A DNA stretch of 64,000 nucleotides from Salvia splendens (Eukaryota; Streptophyta; Magnoliopsida; Lamiales; Lamiaceae), in the NCBI RefSeq assembly GCF_004379255.2, contig NC_056041.1:15965559-16029558 (forward strand). The letters run 5' to 3'. Shown here one piece after another: positions 1 to 15,321 of this stretch. The position numbers and the translations under genes were made by a program. How positions within the stretch are numbered: position 1 is the stretch's first letter; each line of letters starts with the position of its first letter. The notes beneath the pieces are model-generated. The model had not been told where the DNA came from, searched no databases, and worked only from the letters and a program-made list of their open reading frames with translations.

Positions 1-61
1 CACTCATTCCTTAATCTCCGTGCCGAAAAGGAAATGTGCGAGTAGTCCGGGACGGAGGGAG
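1..61. mobile_element. Right end of a Stowaway-type MITE, cut by the window edge
   Basis: The segment ends in the Stowaway terminal motif GACGGAGGGAG followed by TA at 62-63. It is identical, as far as I can compare by eye, to the right third of the complete element at 26788-26966, so both belong to one Stowaway (Tc1/mariner) MITE family. The left part lies outside the window. Confidence 0.8.
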
Positions 62-63
62 TA

Positions 64-1065
64 TATCAGTAGTACAATTCAATGTCTTAACTTTGCTAGA
101 TTAAGTTTTATTAGCTGATGTTTAAATTTTTTATTAAAGAGAATATTGGAGTGTCTCATTTCATCACTTAAATTAGATCCATTAAAGTACAATGCAAAAA
201 TTTTATTTATACTCCTATTTAGTTTTTGGAGGAATGTAGGAGTATTTATTTATTTTTTTGAATTCATACCAAATTTAAATCTTGGCCATTAATCCTCACG
301 GATTCCCGGAATTCAATTACGTGACATATGTGATTAGATTATTAGAACAAATCAATTAGGTCCCAAATTCTATACAACGTTGTTTTTGTTTCAACTGTCA
401 CCTGAATTGTTGTCATACACAAAAATTCGCTTATTTTGTTTTTTATACACTATTTAAAAGTTAATCGTTGCAATAATGCCGATGTCAAATTATTTGAAAT
501 TAATCCTATTTTTGGCCGCATAATTACACTTTTGCTAGCCTGGCTCCTATAAGGCACGTCACATCAATTGTTGTGAACCGAACAAATTTTGGGTGCTAAT
601 TTTGCATCATTTTTTTATTTATGGTGACAACGTTTCTAAAATTATGTTCAGATATTCCATATAGAGTGAAAAATTTAGCATTAATTGGCTATTTATATAG
701 TACGGAGTACTATTTTTTATCAGACAATTTTTTTGATAATTATTAAAATAAGGTGGTAAGATTTTGCAAATTTGCAACTACATCGAAAATGAAAGGTGTG
801 GCACGAAACTTCTATGAAGGTGAGATCTATTCATTCATCGAATGAAGACACATTTTAAATCAATATAAACAATACACCTTAATCGTTTTTTGGGCTTCAG
901 CCCAACTAATGTATGATTTTCATGTGATCCAAACTAATATCAATTGGGTCCAATTAATCCTCCTGGGCCCATCATATGATTATGGATTTGTGGTACTACT
1001 AAATAATGACAATTTTAAGAAGCGAGATACATGGATTAATTAAATCATTCTACATATGAGATATT
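64..1065. other. AT-rich intergenic stretch
   Basis: No coding region, RNA gene or bounded repeat could be supported here. The sequence is AT-rich, with scattered short GGGCC/GGCCC-type words around 890-970, and stop codons are frequent in all frames. Confidence 0.5.
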
Positions 1066-1251
1066 CACCCTGTCTAACTCTAAGTAAACACTCTAAGTGA
1101 CACATTTTCCTTTTAAAGATGTCTCACTCTAAATGACACATTTCTATATATAGAAACACCACTCTCTTATTTTATTCTTTTTACTTTACTCACAAAACAA
1201 CACTATCTCATGTTGAATTAGAAATGCTATACTCAGAGTGAGACGGAGGGA
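1066..1251. mobile_element. Degenerate Stowaway-like MITE
   Basis: The right end reads GAGACGGAGGGAG. The left end, around CACCCTGTCTAACTCTAAGT, is an imperfect inverted match to it. The repeated words CTCTAAGTGACACATTT and CTCTAAATGACACATTT are typical of MITE interiors. The left boundary is approximate. Confidence 0.5.
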
Positions 1252-1261
1252 GAATATTATA

Positions 1262-1485
1262 CTCCTTTCGTCCCCAACTAATAGTCTATTTTTTCATTTT
1301 GAACCGTCTAATAAAATTAATCTACTTCTATTTTTGGCAATTTTTTTATCTCTTACAACTTGAACATTATTCCCGGCTAGCAATATATACTTCAATCACT
1401 TTTTTATTCTCTCTTTCAAACTTTATGAATGTTGCTTTGAAACTCATGCTGGCCTCAAAGTTCCAATTTTCGGAGATAGAGGGAG
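1262..1485. mobile_element. Stowaway-type MITE, 224 bp
   Basis: The left end CTCCTTTCGTCCCCAACTA and right end GATAGAGGGAG are imperfect terminal inverted repeats of the Stowaway type. The element is flanked by TA at 1260-1261 and 1486-1487, as expected for Tc1/mariner-derived MITEs. The interior is AT-rich and non-coding. Confidence 0.7.
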
Positions 1486-1824
1486 TACCATACAAAGATC
1501 TTACTAATTTTATTCATGGAGGTTTTCAAACACATCTTTATTACTACTATCTATATATAGTTTGTTACGATGATAACAAAACTGAACGGCTTCAATAATA
1601 ATACCTACTATTGAACTAGTAGAACTTATACACATATATACATTCTAAGGGCTCGTTTGACTGCCATGGTTTACTATTGTTGTTGTACATGCGATATGCT
1701 ATGTAAAAGAAACAACGAGTAGAATGAGCTCTTTAATCAGTGTATAGACCATTCGAAGACGCGTGCACTCAAAACCCTCGGGAGGTGGTTTGGTATCGCG
1801 CCATGAGTACATACGAGGCGATGC

Positions 1825-3392
1825 TCAGAAGAAAGAGCGCTTGGAAGGAGCTCGTCCCATGGCTCTCATGAAAGTGGCTATTTCAAGAACCCTAGCAATT
1901 TTAGTGCCTCTTTTGCCCTCAGCAGATGCCCTTTTCTCTTCGGCTTTTCTGTGGGCTTTTGCTATGTCATTTCGCATCTTTTCCAATGCTTTTGCTCTCT
2001 TTTCCTCTATGTTTCTCTGCAAGTTTAATTATTTCTTAGCTTTCAATTTCGCTAAAGTTTCAAAATATACACAATTTCCACATCAGGTAAAGGAAGAATA
2101 TGTTCATTTTTAATCAAACTCCAATTTTGCATTTATTTTGTTGAAACTACCCAACCGTAATAAAGTATAAGTTGGAGTAACATCATACTAAAGTATAAGT
2201 TGAAATTAGTAATTGTAAGATGGACTATATAAAATTATAAATAATAGATACGTGGCGTTTGAATTAATTTTGGACTAATAAAAATCATCAAAATGATAAT
2301 AAAAATGGCATGTTCCACAATGAAAGTCTCAATATGGTTGAGCTACTATACCATCTGAAAATCATAGAGAAAATTAAGCTCTAACCCTATACTACAAATC
2401 ACCAACTTTAATTAAATTGGTGAGTTATATGACGATTGTGCAGCTAAAAAATGGACGAAATTAGCTGTAACAAAAAAAACACCTAAACTAATCTTGATTC
2501 TCATATAATATTTTTGTGGATTTTCTTCCTAAAATTCATCTACATGAACATAACTAGGATTATTACTACTATGATTTAAGAGGAAGACATTGACTAGTTT
2601 TTAAGTAGGACGCTACCTAAATTAATCTCGAATCTCATATACTACTACTAATCTCGAATTAATCTAGATTAAGATCCCTGAATGTCTTGGTAGTTATGTC
2701 GTATTCCTTTTTGGTTATCTCATTATAGTTGAATCATTTTCTTTTTTGGCAAATAATAATAAATTTCACTTCTCTTACTTTATTCTCCTTTACTTAACTC
2801 ACTTAAACCGATTTTTCTTAAATTCTATGCCGAAAAGAAACGTTTCTTAAGGGGACTGAGGGAGTACTCGTGATAGTATTACCTCAACATGCTTCATCCA
2901 TGAAGATGACTTGTGGAGTTGCTTATCTTCCCAACCATTGATCACGATTTCCTCTCTCTTAAACCGGTTGTTTATCTTCGCTATCTTCGCATTCTGCCAC
3001 GCATTAATCTTCGTCTCCGCTTCCTCCTTCTTCACTCGCTGCACCGTCGCCGCCTCACGCGGCGGCGGCGACTGCAGCGGATTGGGATCGAGGACGATGG
3101 CTAAGGGATTGGTCTCGAGCGGCTCGGCCGAGTGGCGGTCCTCCCCGATGCGGCCCAACCCGGGCGGGTCAGACCCGGTCTGGTTCTGGTCGGCTCGGAA
3201 GCGGGAGCCGGCCAGGACGAGGGCGTTGAACTCGCGGCTGATGGTGGTGAAATTCTCGCCGGAGGCTGACGACGCCATGGATAGAGATGACGACGGCGGC
3301 GGCGTCAAGGCGTGGATGTCTCTCATCGGGAATGATTCATCTGAATTATCGTGATTGTGAGTGTTGTTTCTCGTTCTTTGCTCGTTCAACAT
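1825..3392 (-). CDS. Group 4 remorin (plasma-membrane nanodomain protein)
   Basis: Two exons on the minus strand: 2883-3392 (from the ATG at 3392) and 1825-2016, joined through a GT-AG intron in phase 0, giving 233 residues. The N-terminal half is Ser/Pro-rich and disordered, with the group 4 signature REFNALVLAGS near residue 53 and a GRIGED motif. The C-terminal remorin domain starts near residue 125 (AWQNAKIAKINNRFKRE), continues with HKSSSWMK across the intron, runs through a Lys/Glu-rich coiled coil and ends in RAPSKRSFF, the usual membrane-anchor tail. Remorins are peripheral proteins of the inner plasma-membrane leaflet, linked to nanodomains, plasmodesmata and stress or virus responses. 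The fit to group 4 rests on recalled family motifs. The intron carries a MITE (2704-2864). A TATA-like run lies about 85 bases upstream of the ATG, and the 5' UTR begins with a GA tract. Confidence 0.9.
2704..2864. mobile_element. Stowaway-like MITE inside the remorin intron
   Basis: The left end TTCCTTTTTGGTTATCTCATT and right end GGGGACTGAGGGAG resemble Stowaway termini, with flanking TA at 2702-2703 and 2865-2866. It sits within the single remorin intron, close to the splice donor on the minus strand. Confidence 0.6.
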
Positions 3393-3393
3393 C

Positions 3394-3418
3394 GAGAGAG
3401 AGAGAGAGAGAGAGAGAG
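3394..3418. repeat. (GA)n microsatellite in the remorin 5' UTR
   Basis: An uninterrupted GA tract starts immediately upstream of the remorin ATG. On the coding strand it is a CT-rich leader, common in plant 5' UTRs. Confidence 0.9.
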
Positions 3419-3475
3419 GAGAGGGTAGGGTTTTAAGATTTGAGATTAGTCATGGAGGAATGGTGATCAAGCTGC

Positions 3476-3488
3476 TATATATATATAT
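3476..3488 (-). promoter_or_regulatory. TATA-like element of the remorin gene
   Basis: A TATATATATATA run, read on the minus strand, lies about 85 bases upstream of the remorin start codon. The spacing suits a TATA box with a short leader. Confidence 0.5.
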
Positions 3489-5492
3489 GGACGGTAAATA
3501 AATTTAATTAGATTTTTATATTTATTTTGATTTGGTTATTTTGTAGTATATGAATACATTATATTAATGTTGATTGAAGAGATATTGATTGCAAAAATGA
3601 GGATGCTTGAATTGATTGCTAGTGTAGCGACTTCCACACTTGGTAGATTGAAATTGACCAATATTTATTGCAATTATACAAAATTTTATTGTACTAAACT
3701 AATGAACAATCGTAATATTTTGTTACTTAAACTGAGAAATGATATGATAGAGAAATGAAGTTAAAAACGACTTTTCTAAGGTTATGAGTATGGGGATTAA
3801 TGAGTCAATTTTATGTCTCCACAAGAATTAATTTATTTTTACTTGATCAACATATTATATACATTTGAACATATATGTCCATATTAGGTGCATGAGTTTG
3901 ATTTGATTATTTTATAAAACAATCGAGTCGTTGTGATTCTAGATGCGTGTAATTAATGAGTATTTAGTAGTACTAGTATGAAATGCCTATTTCACAAAAT
4001 GTGTTGGTTGTACTTGTGTTTTTTGTTTGCTTGGATATATGGTCTAATTTGTACCAGCTTGGCTATTGATCTGTGGACGATCTATTATCACATCGTATAT
4101 TTGGAAAAATATATACAATTGAATGAGTTGTTATAAAATAAACTAAATGTCACGTTCAACTTTTGTCAAATGGATGAGTTGTCCCTCTAATGATTTTATC
4201 GATGATTATGCTATTGGTGGTGGATTAATCATAATCGGCATTCGTGGCACAACATCCATAAATACAACACCTTCCATTATTGAACCATCATCCAATAATT
4301 CATCATTTCCATTTTTTTCTGATGGATTTAATTCTTTTTTATTAATGATAGTCATATAGTAGTATAATCTGCATTAACTTCATAAATTTAATACTTTTGA
4401 TTGATGATGTTACAATCATATATTGAAAACGTACGCATGAATATATGTGGTGAAAAATATATGCAGTGCACATCGATCAGACGAGTGTAAACATCTGGTT
4501 CCCATTCATCTATATCTATGGATACATTATTATGGTGCCCACCAATAACTTTATCATTTTTAATAATATAGTATTACTATATAGTTAAAAAATTATAGTA
4601 CTAATTTTATGTAATTAATCCTTATTAATTTATCGACAAATAAAAATTAAAACAAGTATATACTCCATATGACCTAATTATGAAAACTGAAAGTGTTAAC
4701 TCAAATCAATCCTCAACTAAAAAAAATTAAATTTAACCAAACTAACAATTACAAAATCAAACTAATTGAATTTTTTTTATGTTCGGTGGAAACAAATAGC
4801 ATGATTAAGATCAAATTCAAACTCTCTTAAAAAAACATAAAATGCAAATTTAAATTAGTCACTCCGTACTTGACACATTTGTTTGGACACTCATTTAAGA
4901 ATTGATGTTTAAAACTTTAATAAAGAGATAATAAAATAAATTAAAAAATAAAGTATTAAAAAGTGATGGAAGTATATCTCAAATAACTTGGGTTAGGGAA
5001 AATCGATAAGAATCAGTCGGCCCAATATAGCCGGGCCTTGTATTGGGCTTTGAGATACCCAGCTGATTAACAATACCATGCAAAATTCTTCTAAACTAAA
5101 CTACAAAATAAATAAATAAATAAAACAGCATAAATCAATTGTAAAATGCCATAACCTTTTCAAAATGTGGATTTCATGTTACTTTGTAGATGAACGACTA
5201 TCTATAAATTTAGACAAAGTTCTTTTTAATTCCAACAGTTTGTTGGTTGCGCTTAGCGGAGCTTGAATGATTCCTATTATCTTTACCAATCGTCGAAATG
5301 ATAAAAGCGAAATATGTGGTTATCGGTTAGCCTGATAATCTAAAATAACTTAAACACTTTTGTCTTGGCACTTAAGATCCGATTGGTTATCGATTATAAC
5401 CGATGACCAATGGTTAGTTGCTATACCAAATTAAACTATAAAAGATAATTCAAGTAAAGCACAACATAATTTAGGTGTTCAAAGTAAAGCAT
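3489..5492. other. Intergenic, AT-rich, no gene seen
   Basis: The only open frames are short and lack recognisable domains, for example 3567-3758 and 4147-4359. A degraded Stowaway-like segment may lie at about 4860-4975 (CACTCCGTACTTG at the left, GATGGAAG next to TA at the right). Nothing else is supported. Confidence 0.5.
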
Positions 5493-5792
5493 TCAGAAGG
5501 TATATCGCCTTATTTCATCTTCGAGCATCACATCAATATTTGCGATGTCATCCACTGCCTTATTGAATTCATTCAATTGTTCACCAATTGCCTTGTCTTC
5601 GAAGACCTTGTATGAGTACAATTTTTGCTTCATGTATAAGCGGTTTGCGAGAGATTTTGTCATGTAGAGGCTCTCTAATTTTGCCGACACTCTTGCCTCA
5701 GTAGTTTCCCTTGAAACCTCTCGAATGAGCTTATCTCCAAGGGACAGAATAATAGCGCTATGCTCCTTGTCCATCACGTTTTTCATCTTCAC
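5493..5792 (-). pseudogene. Ty1/Copia gag fragment (UBN2-type)
   Basis: The minus-strand frame of about 99 residues contains AIILSLGDKLIREV, AKLESLYMTKSLANRLYMKQ and LNEFNKAVDDIANIDV. These are characteristic of the gag N-terminal region of plant Copia retrotransposons. Gag would package element RNA. Only this short piece remains: there is no zinc knuckle, integrase or reverse transcriptase in frame nearby, and no LTRs were found, so it is a dead remnant. Confidence 0.75.
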
Positions 5793-6570
5793 ATGATCTT
5801 TGGCGCTAAGATCAGTACCTTGTTCTCGAAAGCATCAATCAAGCATTGCTATATGAGCATGACCCTCATTTTGATTCTTTATAATCCAAAATCGTTCTTC
5901 CTTATAAACTTCTGACTCTATAATCTTATTGCATCCATTCTCTCTTTTGTAAGCTAAATTCTCATAGACGATGCCACTCGTTAAAGGTACAAGATAACTC
6001 GAATTAATAACAAGAACTTAGAAGACAGATTTATATGGTTTGACCTTTCGATCTACGTCCATGGAAGGAGGAAAATGATTCACTAAGATTTTACAAGATT
6101 TCAACTCTCAATCACTCAAGAGAGATACAAAATGAAATCTCAAACTAATCTCAAGTTTAGCTCTCTATATTATGGTCTATCTCTCAAAGTAACCAATGTA
6201 ATAGTAGTATAATGTATAATTGAGCCTCCAATTTATGAGTCAAATCGCCGAGTTTGACTCGGTGGCAGGCCGTTCTTGAAAAATTAAATTCCAAAATAAG
6301 CTTCTAAGAAGCAGCCATCCATTTCATTTTCATTTTCATTTTCATTTGTCACGTGATAAATAACACCACCCCCTAATATCGGATACATAATTTCTTTATA
6401 TGTTGTAGTTTATACACGTCACTAATAAATAAGAAAAACGAAAAATATCACAACTTTTTTAGTGTGAATTGAATTATTCGAACATTAAAGTCAAATCAAT
6501 GGCTGGAAAGTTCATGCAACCAAACTAAAAACAGTTGAGCAACAAGTGGACAATTTAAATGCTGTAAGGA

Positions 6571-6571
<1 letters not shown>

Positions 6572-6625
<54 letters not shown>
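6572..6625. repeat. (ATT)n microsatellite
   Basis: About eighteen uninterrupted copies of the trinucleotide are readable. Confidence 0.95.
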
Positions 6626-6627
<2 letters not shown>

Positions 6628-7063
6628 ATGCCCAATATGCCCTAATTAGAAATCTTCATGAAATTCGAGCATGATTTTCTTTTCAAATATGGATTAAGTA
6701 CAATTTTGTGGTGTGTCGTGTCCATGTCTATTTTGCTGCATCTTTTTCATTTCAAATAATCATACTATTAAGTAGTAATATACTCTATATTTCGGATAAT
6801 TAGTCTAACTTCACGCTTCAAATGTAGTAAATCGGATTCCTATTCGGGCAATTCAAAATAGACAAGTCACAAAAATGAATACTCCATTTCATATGCAATA
6901 ATAAGTTAAAAGATTAGAAAAATAAAAATTCAAATATGACTTCTAAAAAGTAAATTAGTTGACAAAAATAAAATAAAATAAATAAATAGTCGGAATAGAA
7001 GGAAAGTGTTAATGAATTTCCTTGACTCAGCAGTTCATATATGTTGAATTTCAGCATTCCTTC

Positions 7064-7092
7064 AATTTCGATTTCGATTTCGATTTCGATTT
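7064..7092. repeat. (ATTTCG)n hexanucleotide repeat upstream of the CDPK gene
   Basis: Four to five tandem ATTTCG copies. They create a spurious IEIEIEIE frame on the minus strand. Confidence 0.85.
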
Positions 7093-7600
7093 CCAAACCC
7101 TCTAAATAATTCTCCCAAATCGTAGCCCCCACCGTCCTACATCTCGCAGCAATCCAAATTTATTCGTTTCTGATTCAAAATTCTCTTCACGTATTTATTG
7201 GATCAGCTCATTGGATTGAAAAGGATATAATTTCATTTTTGGGTCAATAGAAATCGCCAGCTCTCTCATTCGACTTCGATTTTGTTCAGGTGTGCTTTGA
7301 AGCTAAGTTATATTTGTGTATTTTAGATTTGAGAAGGATTGAATTTTGGCGGTTATTGACTTCTGTTTACTGCAATCCAGCAACTGTATCGGCTCAGAGA
7401 TCGGGATAGGTGAAGGAATCGGAGATTCAAAGATTTAGGTGTGAAAGTCATTAGCTTTATTAGATTGGGGTTTTGTACCTGTGGTTGATATTACCGATCG
7501 ATAAGCTAGGGTTTACTCGATCTCGTGTTTGTGATTTACATTTTGCTGGAGAAATTGGGGCTTTTTAGTTAAACAGGTCGATTTTGGTTCATTTTCTGTA

Positions 7601-10571
<2,971 letters not shown>

Positions 10572-12792
10572 GACTAGATAGGTGGGAAGAACACTGACTT
10601 GCTTCGGCTTAAGCTGAAAAACTAGGATGTTTCGTGATTCAGACCCAAGGACTTCAGGCAAAAACAAAAGATGAAATTCTTTTTTCTTTGATTATATTTA
10701 TGTTAAATTGGCTGGTTGCAAGATTCCTTTGGTTTAGGATGACAAAAAATAGGTCATTAATCATGTTACTACGGTTTGTGTGGTTTGTTTGTTGGTTGGT
10801 TGCTATTGTGGGATATAGATTCGGATATATGTGAAGGATCTTTTAATGTGTATGTTTCTGGTAAGAATTGTAATACCTTTTCAGTTGTATATAGACATAT
10901 TCTTCATCTTTTAAAATTCTACATGAGCATTAGTATAATTCTAGCTTTTTAGAGCAGTTGTTAACTCAGGTCGAATGAAGCGAACCTGAGTGGAGGGGAT
11001 TAAGCCCCTATTACATAATTGCTTTATTCATTCTTTCTATTGTTATTTTTGTCGAAATTGTTCGAAACCATTCTAGCAGAAATAATCAAAAGAAATAAAA
11101 TGCTAAAAAAATTGTCTGAGATAAGAAGAAAACGTCAAATTGAGGTAAAAGAAAAAAAAGTTAAAAAATAGTCTTACATAGACTTAGTTTTAAGCTAGAT
11201 TAATGTATTGTACAAAATGTACTAATAATAGTATAACTATTTTTATTCGATTATAAAAAATTAGGCTCAATTAAGAAGAGGTGAGGCAGCGATTTGCCCC
11301 AGCTTTCTGTAGTATGTCGATTAATCATATTTGAGAGAGCCTTAGTTTTCGAACTGCAGCTTAATCATATTTTGTATTTTCAACTTCAATTACTTTCATA
11401 AAATATCCCTAATTTATAGTACTATTTGCCTTCGAAAATCCTCAATCTTGCAATCTCATATTTCTTAGGTGAATTATAATTTACTATCGATATTGATTTT
11501 TTTGAAAGGTTAGTCATGTTAATTTTTTATATATTATGCATTTTTTAAAATTTGGAGAGTTGATTTATCATTCCGTTGTCGAATTATATCAAGGTAATTA
11601 AGCACAAATTTTAACTTATTGGAAAAATTGAGGGCTTTGAAGAAAAACACAAAAAAATAACGATTAACGATTGATTTTGGAGGACCAATCCCCTAGTTTA
11701 ATGATTGCCATTTTACCCAAAATTTGCATAATATCATGACTTTTCACAACCACAAAATTTGTACAATTTCTCAACACTGAATAGGCAGAATTCAAGTACA
11801 ATTGGAACAAGAATATCTTCAGTTTTTTGTACATATGCATTTAAATAATTTGTTCGTGCAATAATTTATGTCAATTTGACAGAAATACGTGGCATGAATG
11901 TATAATGATAGTAGTTGATGGAATACTACAAAGCTCCATCAATAAATACGGATGATATTGGTGACTATTATTCTCATTTTGTTTTTTATTGAGATATCTA
12001 AACTTATTGTTACAATTATTGTTATTGGTCCCTTGATTACCACACTTCAATCGTGCATCATTGATCTCATTTATTAGACATAACTCATCACATAACATAA
12101 CATCCACGAAAATTTATTTAAATATATATATTAAAAAAATTCCACGAAAAATGCAATCGTGTATCATTGATCTCATTTATTCGACATAAGTTACTTGATT
12201 AACATCCACGAAACTTTGAGTTGTAGTATATATTTTTTTAATTATATATCGCTTACATATACATGATGATTAATTTTTTTTTATTTTCCTCCATATTGAA
12301 GAGTGGTTTTTCCATTTCAGTTTTTTCTTCAATTTTTTTTGAATTTGATGATTTTTTGAAAATAAAAATAAATAAATTAGGTGGTGTGAGATGTTTAGGT
12401 GCGATATTAGTATGACTTACAAAACTACAAATTGTGGGCCAAATAGTCTAATGATTGTGGAATTAATTAAATTTCACTGAATTTGACAGCGAAGAATTTT
12501 ATGCATATATACAACTAATCCAAGAAATCTGCAAATTAAGATTGTCTATGTCGGAGCTATGTTTAAGAACTTAGTTACAAGGTTTTATAAAATTTCATTA
12601 TACTTTGCTTGCTTAAAGTGTATGTTGTTGATGGACTTACATATTATTATTATTTGTATTATCTTGCAATTTCAAAAAAAAAAACTAATGTTCCATGAGG
12701 TCAATTAATCAAAAACAGAAATTAATGCAAAATTCCTTTAGTTCATAACTTCGTATCAAAGCCTAAAGCAATCAAGATTAGGACACGAGGCC

Positions 12793-12795
<3 letters not shown>
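10572..12795. other. CDPK 3' region and AT-rich intergenic DNA
   Basis: The first 300 bases or so look like 3' UTR, with T-rich sequence and AATAAA-like words. Beyond that no gene is supported. A local duplication occurs at 12048-12219. Confidence 0.5.
12048..12219. repeat. Imperfect tandem duplication
   Basis: The word ATCATTGATCTCATTTATT with flanking GACATAA and AACATCCACGAAA occurs twice, about 112 bases apart. This marks a decayed tandem duplication of roughly 60-110 bases. Confidence 0.7.
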
Positions 12796-12826
<31 letters not shown>

Positions 12827-12829
<3 letters not shown>

Positions 12830-12968
12830 GTGTGATTAAATACAAACCCCTATCTGGCACTTGGGGGAATGTCAACGCCTAATACAAATTCTGTCACTGG
12901 GGAATGTCAACATTGTCAATGTCTAAAGCTTGTATAGTTTGTATTATAGAGGGTTTGTAGATTATCAT

Positions 12969-12971
<3 letters not shown>
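12827..12971. mobile_element. Small (TA)n-flanked TIR element (D)
   Basis: A 145-base segment lies exactly between long TA tracts (12796-12826 and 12972-13019). Its ends are imperfect inverted repeats: GAGGTGTGATTAAATACAAACCC at the left, and a right end whose complement reads GTCATGATAATCTACAAACCC. This is the same architecture as elements A, B and C further right. It is non-coding. The class is uncertain, but it resembles MITE families that insert into TA microsatellites. Confidence 0.6.
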
Positions 12972-13020
<49 letters not shown>

Positions 13021-13263
13021 CAGTACAATTTTTTTTATTTTTTTTTAGTGATGGAGAAAGAGATTAAACAATCTTGTTAATTATTATTGACTGATATAAA
13101 ACATCGGTAGTATTATTATTTGAGAATCTTTTTAAGACGAAGAAAAAGATTCTTGTCATAGTAGTATTATTTAAACTTCATCATAATCGTTATATTGTGT
13201 TATCATTATTAATTTAATATGTGTAGTGATCTTGCATCCATTGAGAACTTTTGTTGATAAATC

Positions 13264-13606
13264 TGATACGAGTCTTATACTATTATTATTTAGTTTAAAT
13301 ATATTAGGGATTTGCATATCTTTTTCTATATCTTTGTTTTCTTGTTCATTAAGTCAGTAGCATTATAAATAGGAGTTATTGTTATCACTTTATTCATTCA
13401 ATCAATATATGAAATTATCGTTCTTTTGGCTCAATTGAGTAGCAAACAAGAAACATCTCCTAAGGTTGCCGACGAGGCTAATCTCGCGCTCAACCGCCCC
13501 TTTTTTGCCGTCCAAGTCATGACCCAACGTTGGGCGCTCGACAACGACGACATCTCGTTTCTTGATTTTGTGTGGAAATCGACGTTAAGGATTTAGGTCC
13601 TTAACA
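13264..13606 (+). repeat. 5' LTR
   Basis: 343 bases, TG...CA, with a TATAAATAG promoter-like box near 13374. It differs from the 3' LTR at seven positions. Confidence 0.93.
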
Positions 13607-13750
13607 ACTGGTGCTTTCATCCCGTGCTCATCCTCCGTCTTCATCATCCATATTCCCCAAATAAATCACCAATATAAAAAAAAATTCAGTCACATCACCT
13701 GCCCGATCACCTCCCACTGTCGAGCTTCACCGCCGCCGTTCAATGTCATC

Positions 13751-15279
13751 ATGTTACGCAACTACACTGAAGTGGGGCGTTATGAACAACTATTCGATCA
13801 ATTGGATGCCGCTATGTCCAGGTTGGAAACACGTTGTTACAAAATCGAACGGCGTAAGATAAACTTGCTTGCGTCTAAAGCAACGTATGCACAACAGGAG
13901 TGCTACGATTCCCGCAAAGAGATTCGTGCACCTCCGCGGCCGGAGCCACCGCCTCATCAGCCGCCAGACCCGATGTACTCACAGCGAACCCGCCGCTATC
14001 CGCCCACAGTCAGTCGCGGCCTAGAACACCTCCTTATACATCTGGGTCGTCATCGTATTTCAGCCCAGATATGTACAGCCCGCAGCCGTATTCTTGTTCA
14101 GACTGGGAACAACCTGGAGTGCTCAGCGACTACTACGACCCGCCGCACGAGCGCTCTAATTCTAGCCGGTATTCCGTCCGACGGAATGCCTACCGGCCAC
14201 CTGGAGAGCTCAGCGACTACTACGAGCCGCCGCATGCACGCTCTAATTCCAGCTGGTATTTTGCCCGACAGAATGTCTACCGGCCTCCGCGCAACGCCTT
14301 CACCTCTGGGGATCAGTTCGCGGAGCAGGAACAACCACTCCGACAGCCACATTGCGCTCGCCAAAGCCAGAACTCGGGTTGGTCTTCGCCAGAATCGCAC
14401 CATCAACCGTTTCTGCATGCGAAAAACCAGACTTGCTGGGATCTGCCCTCCCAAACGTCCGGTCGCCGTGTTGGAAAGATTCGCACTCCCCCGTTGCCAG
14501 AACATCCGCCACAGCTGACTCCCCCAAACCTGTTGTGCCAGCAGCCCCAAAACCGGAACCAGCGCCCCACGTTCCCAAGCTCTCGTACCCCCACACGCCC
14601 GCAGCTCGTGCTCGACCAGAAGCCACCGCTATGGTCAGATCGTCAGCTACAGCAGCCAAGTACAACATCGATTATTGAGCTTCCGCCCTACGCCGCACCG
14701 AGGCCTTGCCAGCCCTTGCTATCGATGTTTGTAAAAGCTCCATTATGCGCCTCTCCTCGTCAACCGCAAGCGGGTGTCTCAAGCTCAAGGAAAAAGGAGT
14801 GGAAAATTGATTTGCACGATGGTGAAGAGAAGTGGGACGAGATGTTGATAGTACTTAGTAATGTGTGGAATCAGAAAGAGATAAGGAAGGAGAATGACTC
14901 TATTACCAAAAGAGAAGATGAGGTCAACAACACCTTTCTGAGGCTGCTCGAGAAAGAGATGACACTTGAAGCTCTTGATTCTAGTTTGGAGTCGAAAGAA
15001 AAGGATTTACGTATGCATCCTGAAAAGCAGAGCAAAATCGCGAGGATGGACAAGGCTGCTTTTGAGATACAAAAGTACAACCTTGAAGAGGAAAGGGAAG
15101 AGAAGAGAAGGTTATTTGAGGATGAGATTAGAGTCAAGACTGTAAAATTGGTTACGAAGAAGACCGCAATCAGCAACACAAAGAAAATATTGAAAAAGAG
15201 AGGGCAGTCTCATGCGTTTGATCCAGGAGGAGTTGCCTCGCCGAAGCTTCTGGTTTCAACTCTCCTTTTTGCTTCGTAG
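13751..15279 (+). pseudogene. Gag-like reading frame of the LTR element, probably frameshifted
   Basis: Two overlapping frames cover the internal region. Frame one, from the ATG at 13751, encodes a charged helical start (YEQLFDQLDAAMSRLETR) leading to a Pro-rich stretch. Frame two (ATG at 13900, to 15279) encodes a Pro/Ser/Tyr-rich region and a long Glu/Lys coiled coil at the end (KEIRKENDSITKREDEV onward). Read together they look like one former protein that changes frame around 13900-14020. An 87-base tandem duplication (14117-14203 and 14204-14290) repeats a 29-residue unit with LSDYY and RSNSS. No zinc knuckle, protease or polymerase motif is seen. A structural gag-like role is inferred only from position and composition. 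Confidence 0.55.
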
Positions 15280-15321
15280 TTCCCACCTTTAGGACAAGGT
15301 GGATTTTAACCGTGGGGGAGT

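Larger units (their letters stand above)
5800..7600. other. Upstream region and leader of the CDPK gene
   Basis: No independent gene is supported. The stretch holds a CATTTT tandem run near 6318-6343, a long (ATT)n tract at 6572-6625 and an (ATTTCG)n tract at 7064-7092. The last few hundred bases before 7601 look like an untranslated leader, possibly with an intron, because pyrimidine-rich and GT-rich junction-like words occur at 7280-7440. The exact transcript start cannot be set. Confidence 0.5.

Noticed and set aside
2911..3354. 147-codon plus-strand frame opposite the remorin exon
   Set aside because: It is the antisense shadow of remorin exon 1. The protein match lies on the minus strand.
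6914..7132. Frame encoding IEIEIEIE upstream of the CDPK gene
   Set aside because: It is produced by the (ATTTCG)n repeat.
14098..14678. Several overlapping frames on both strands inside the LTR element
   Set aside because: They are GC-rich shadows of the proline-rich gag-like frame.
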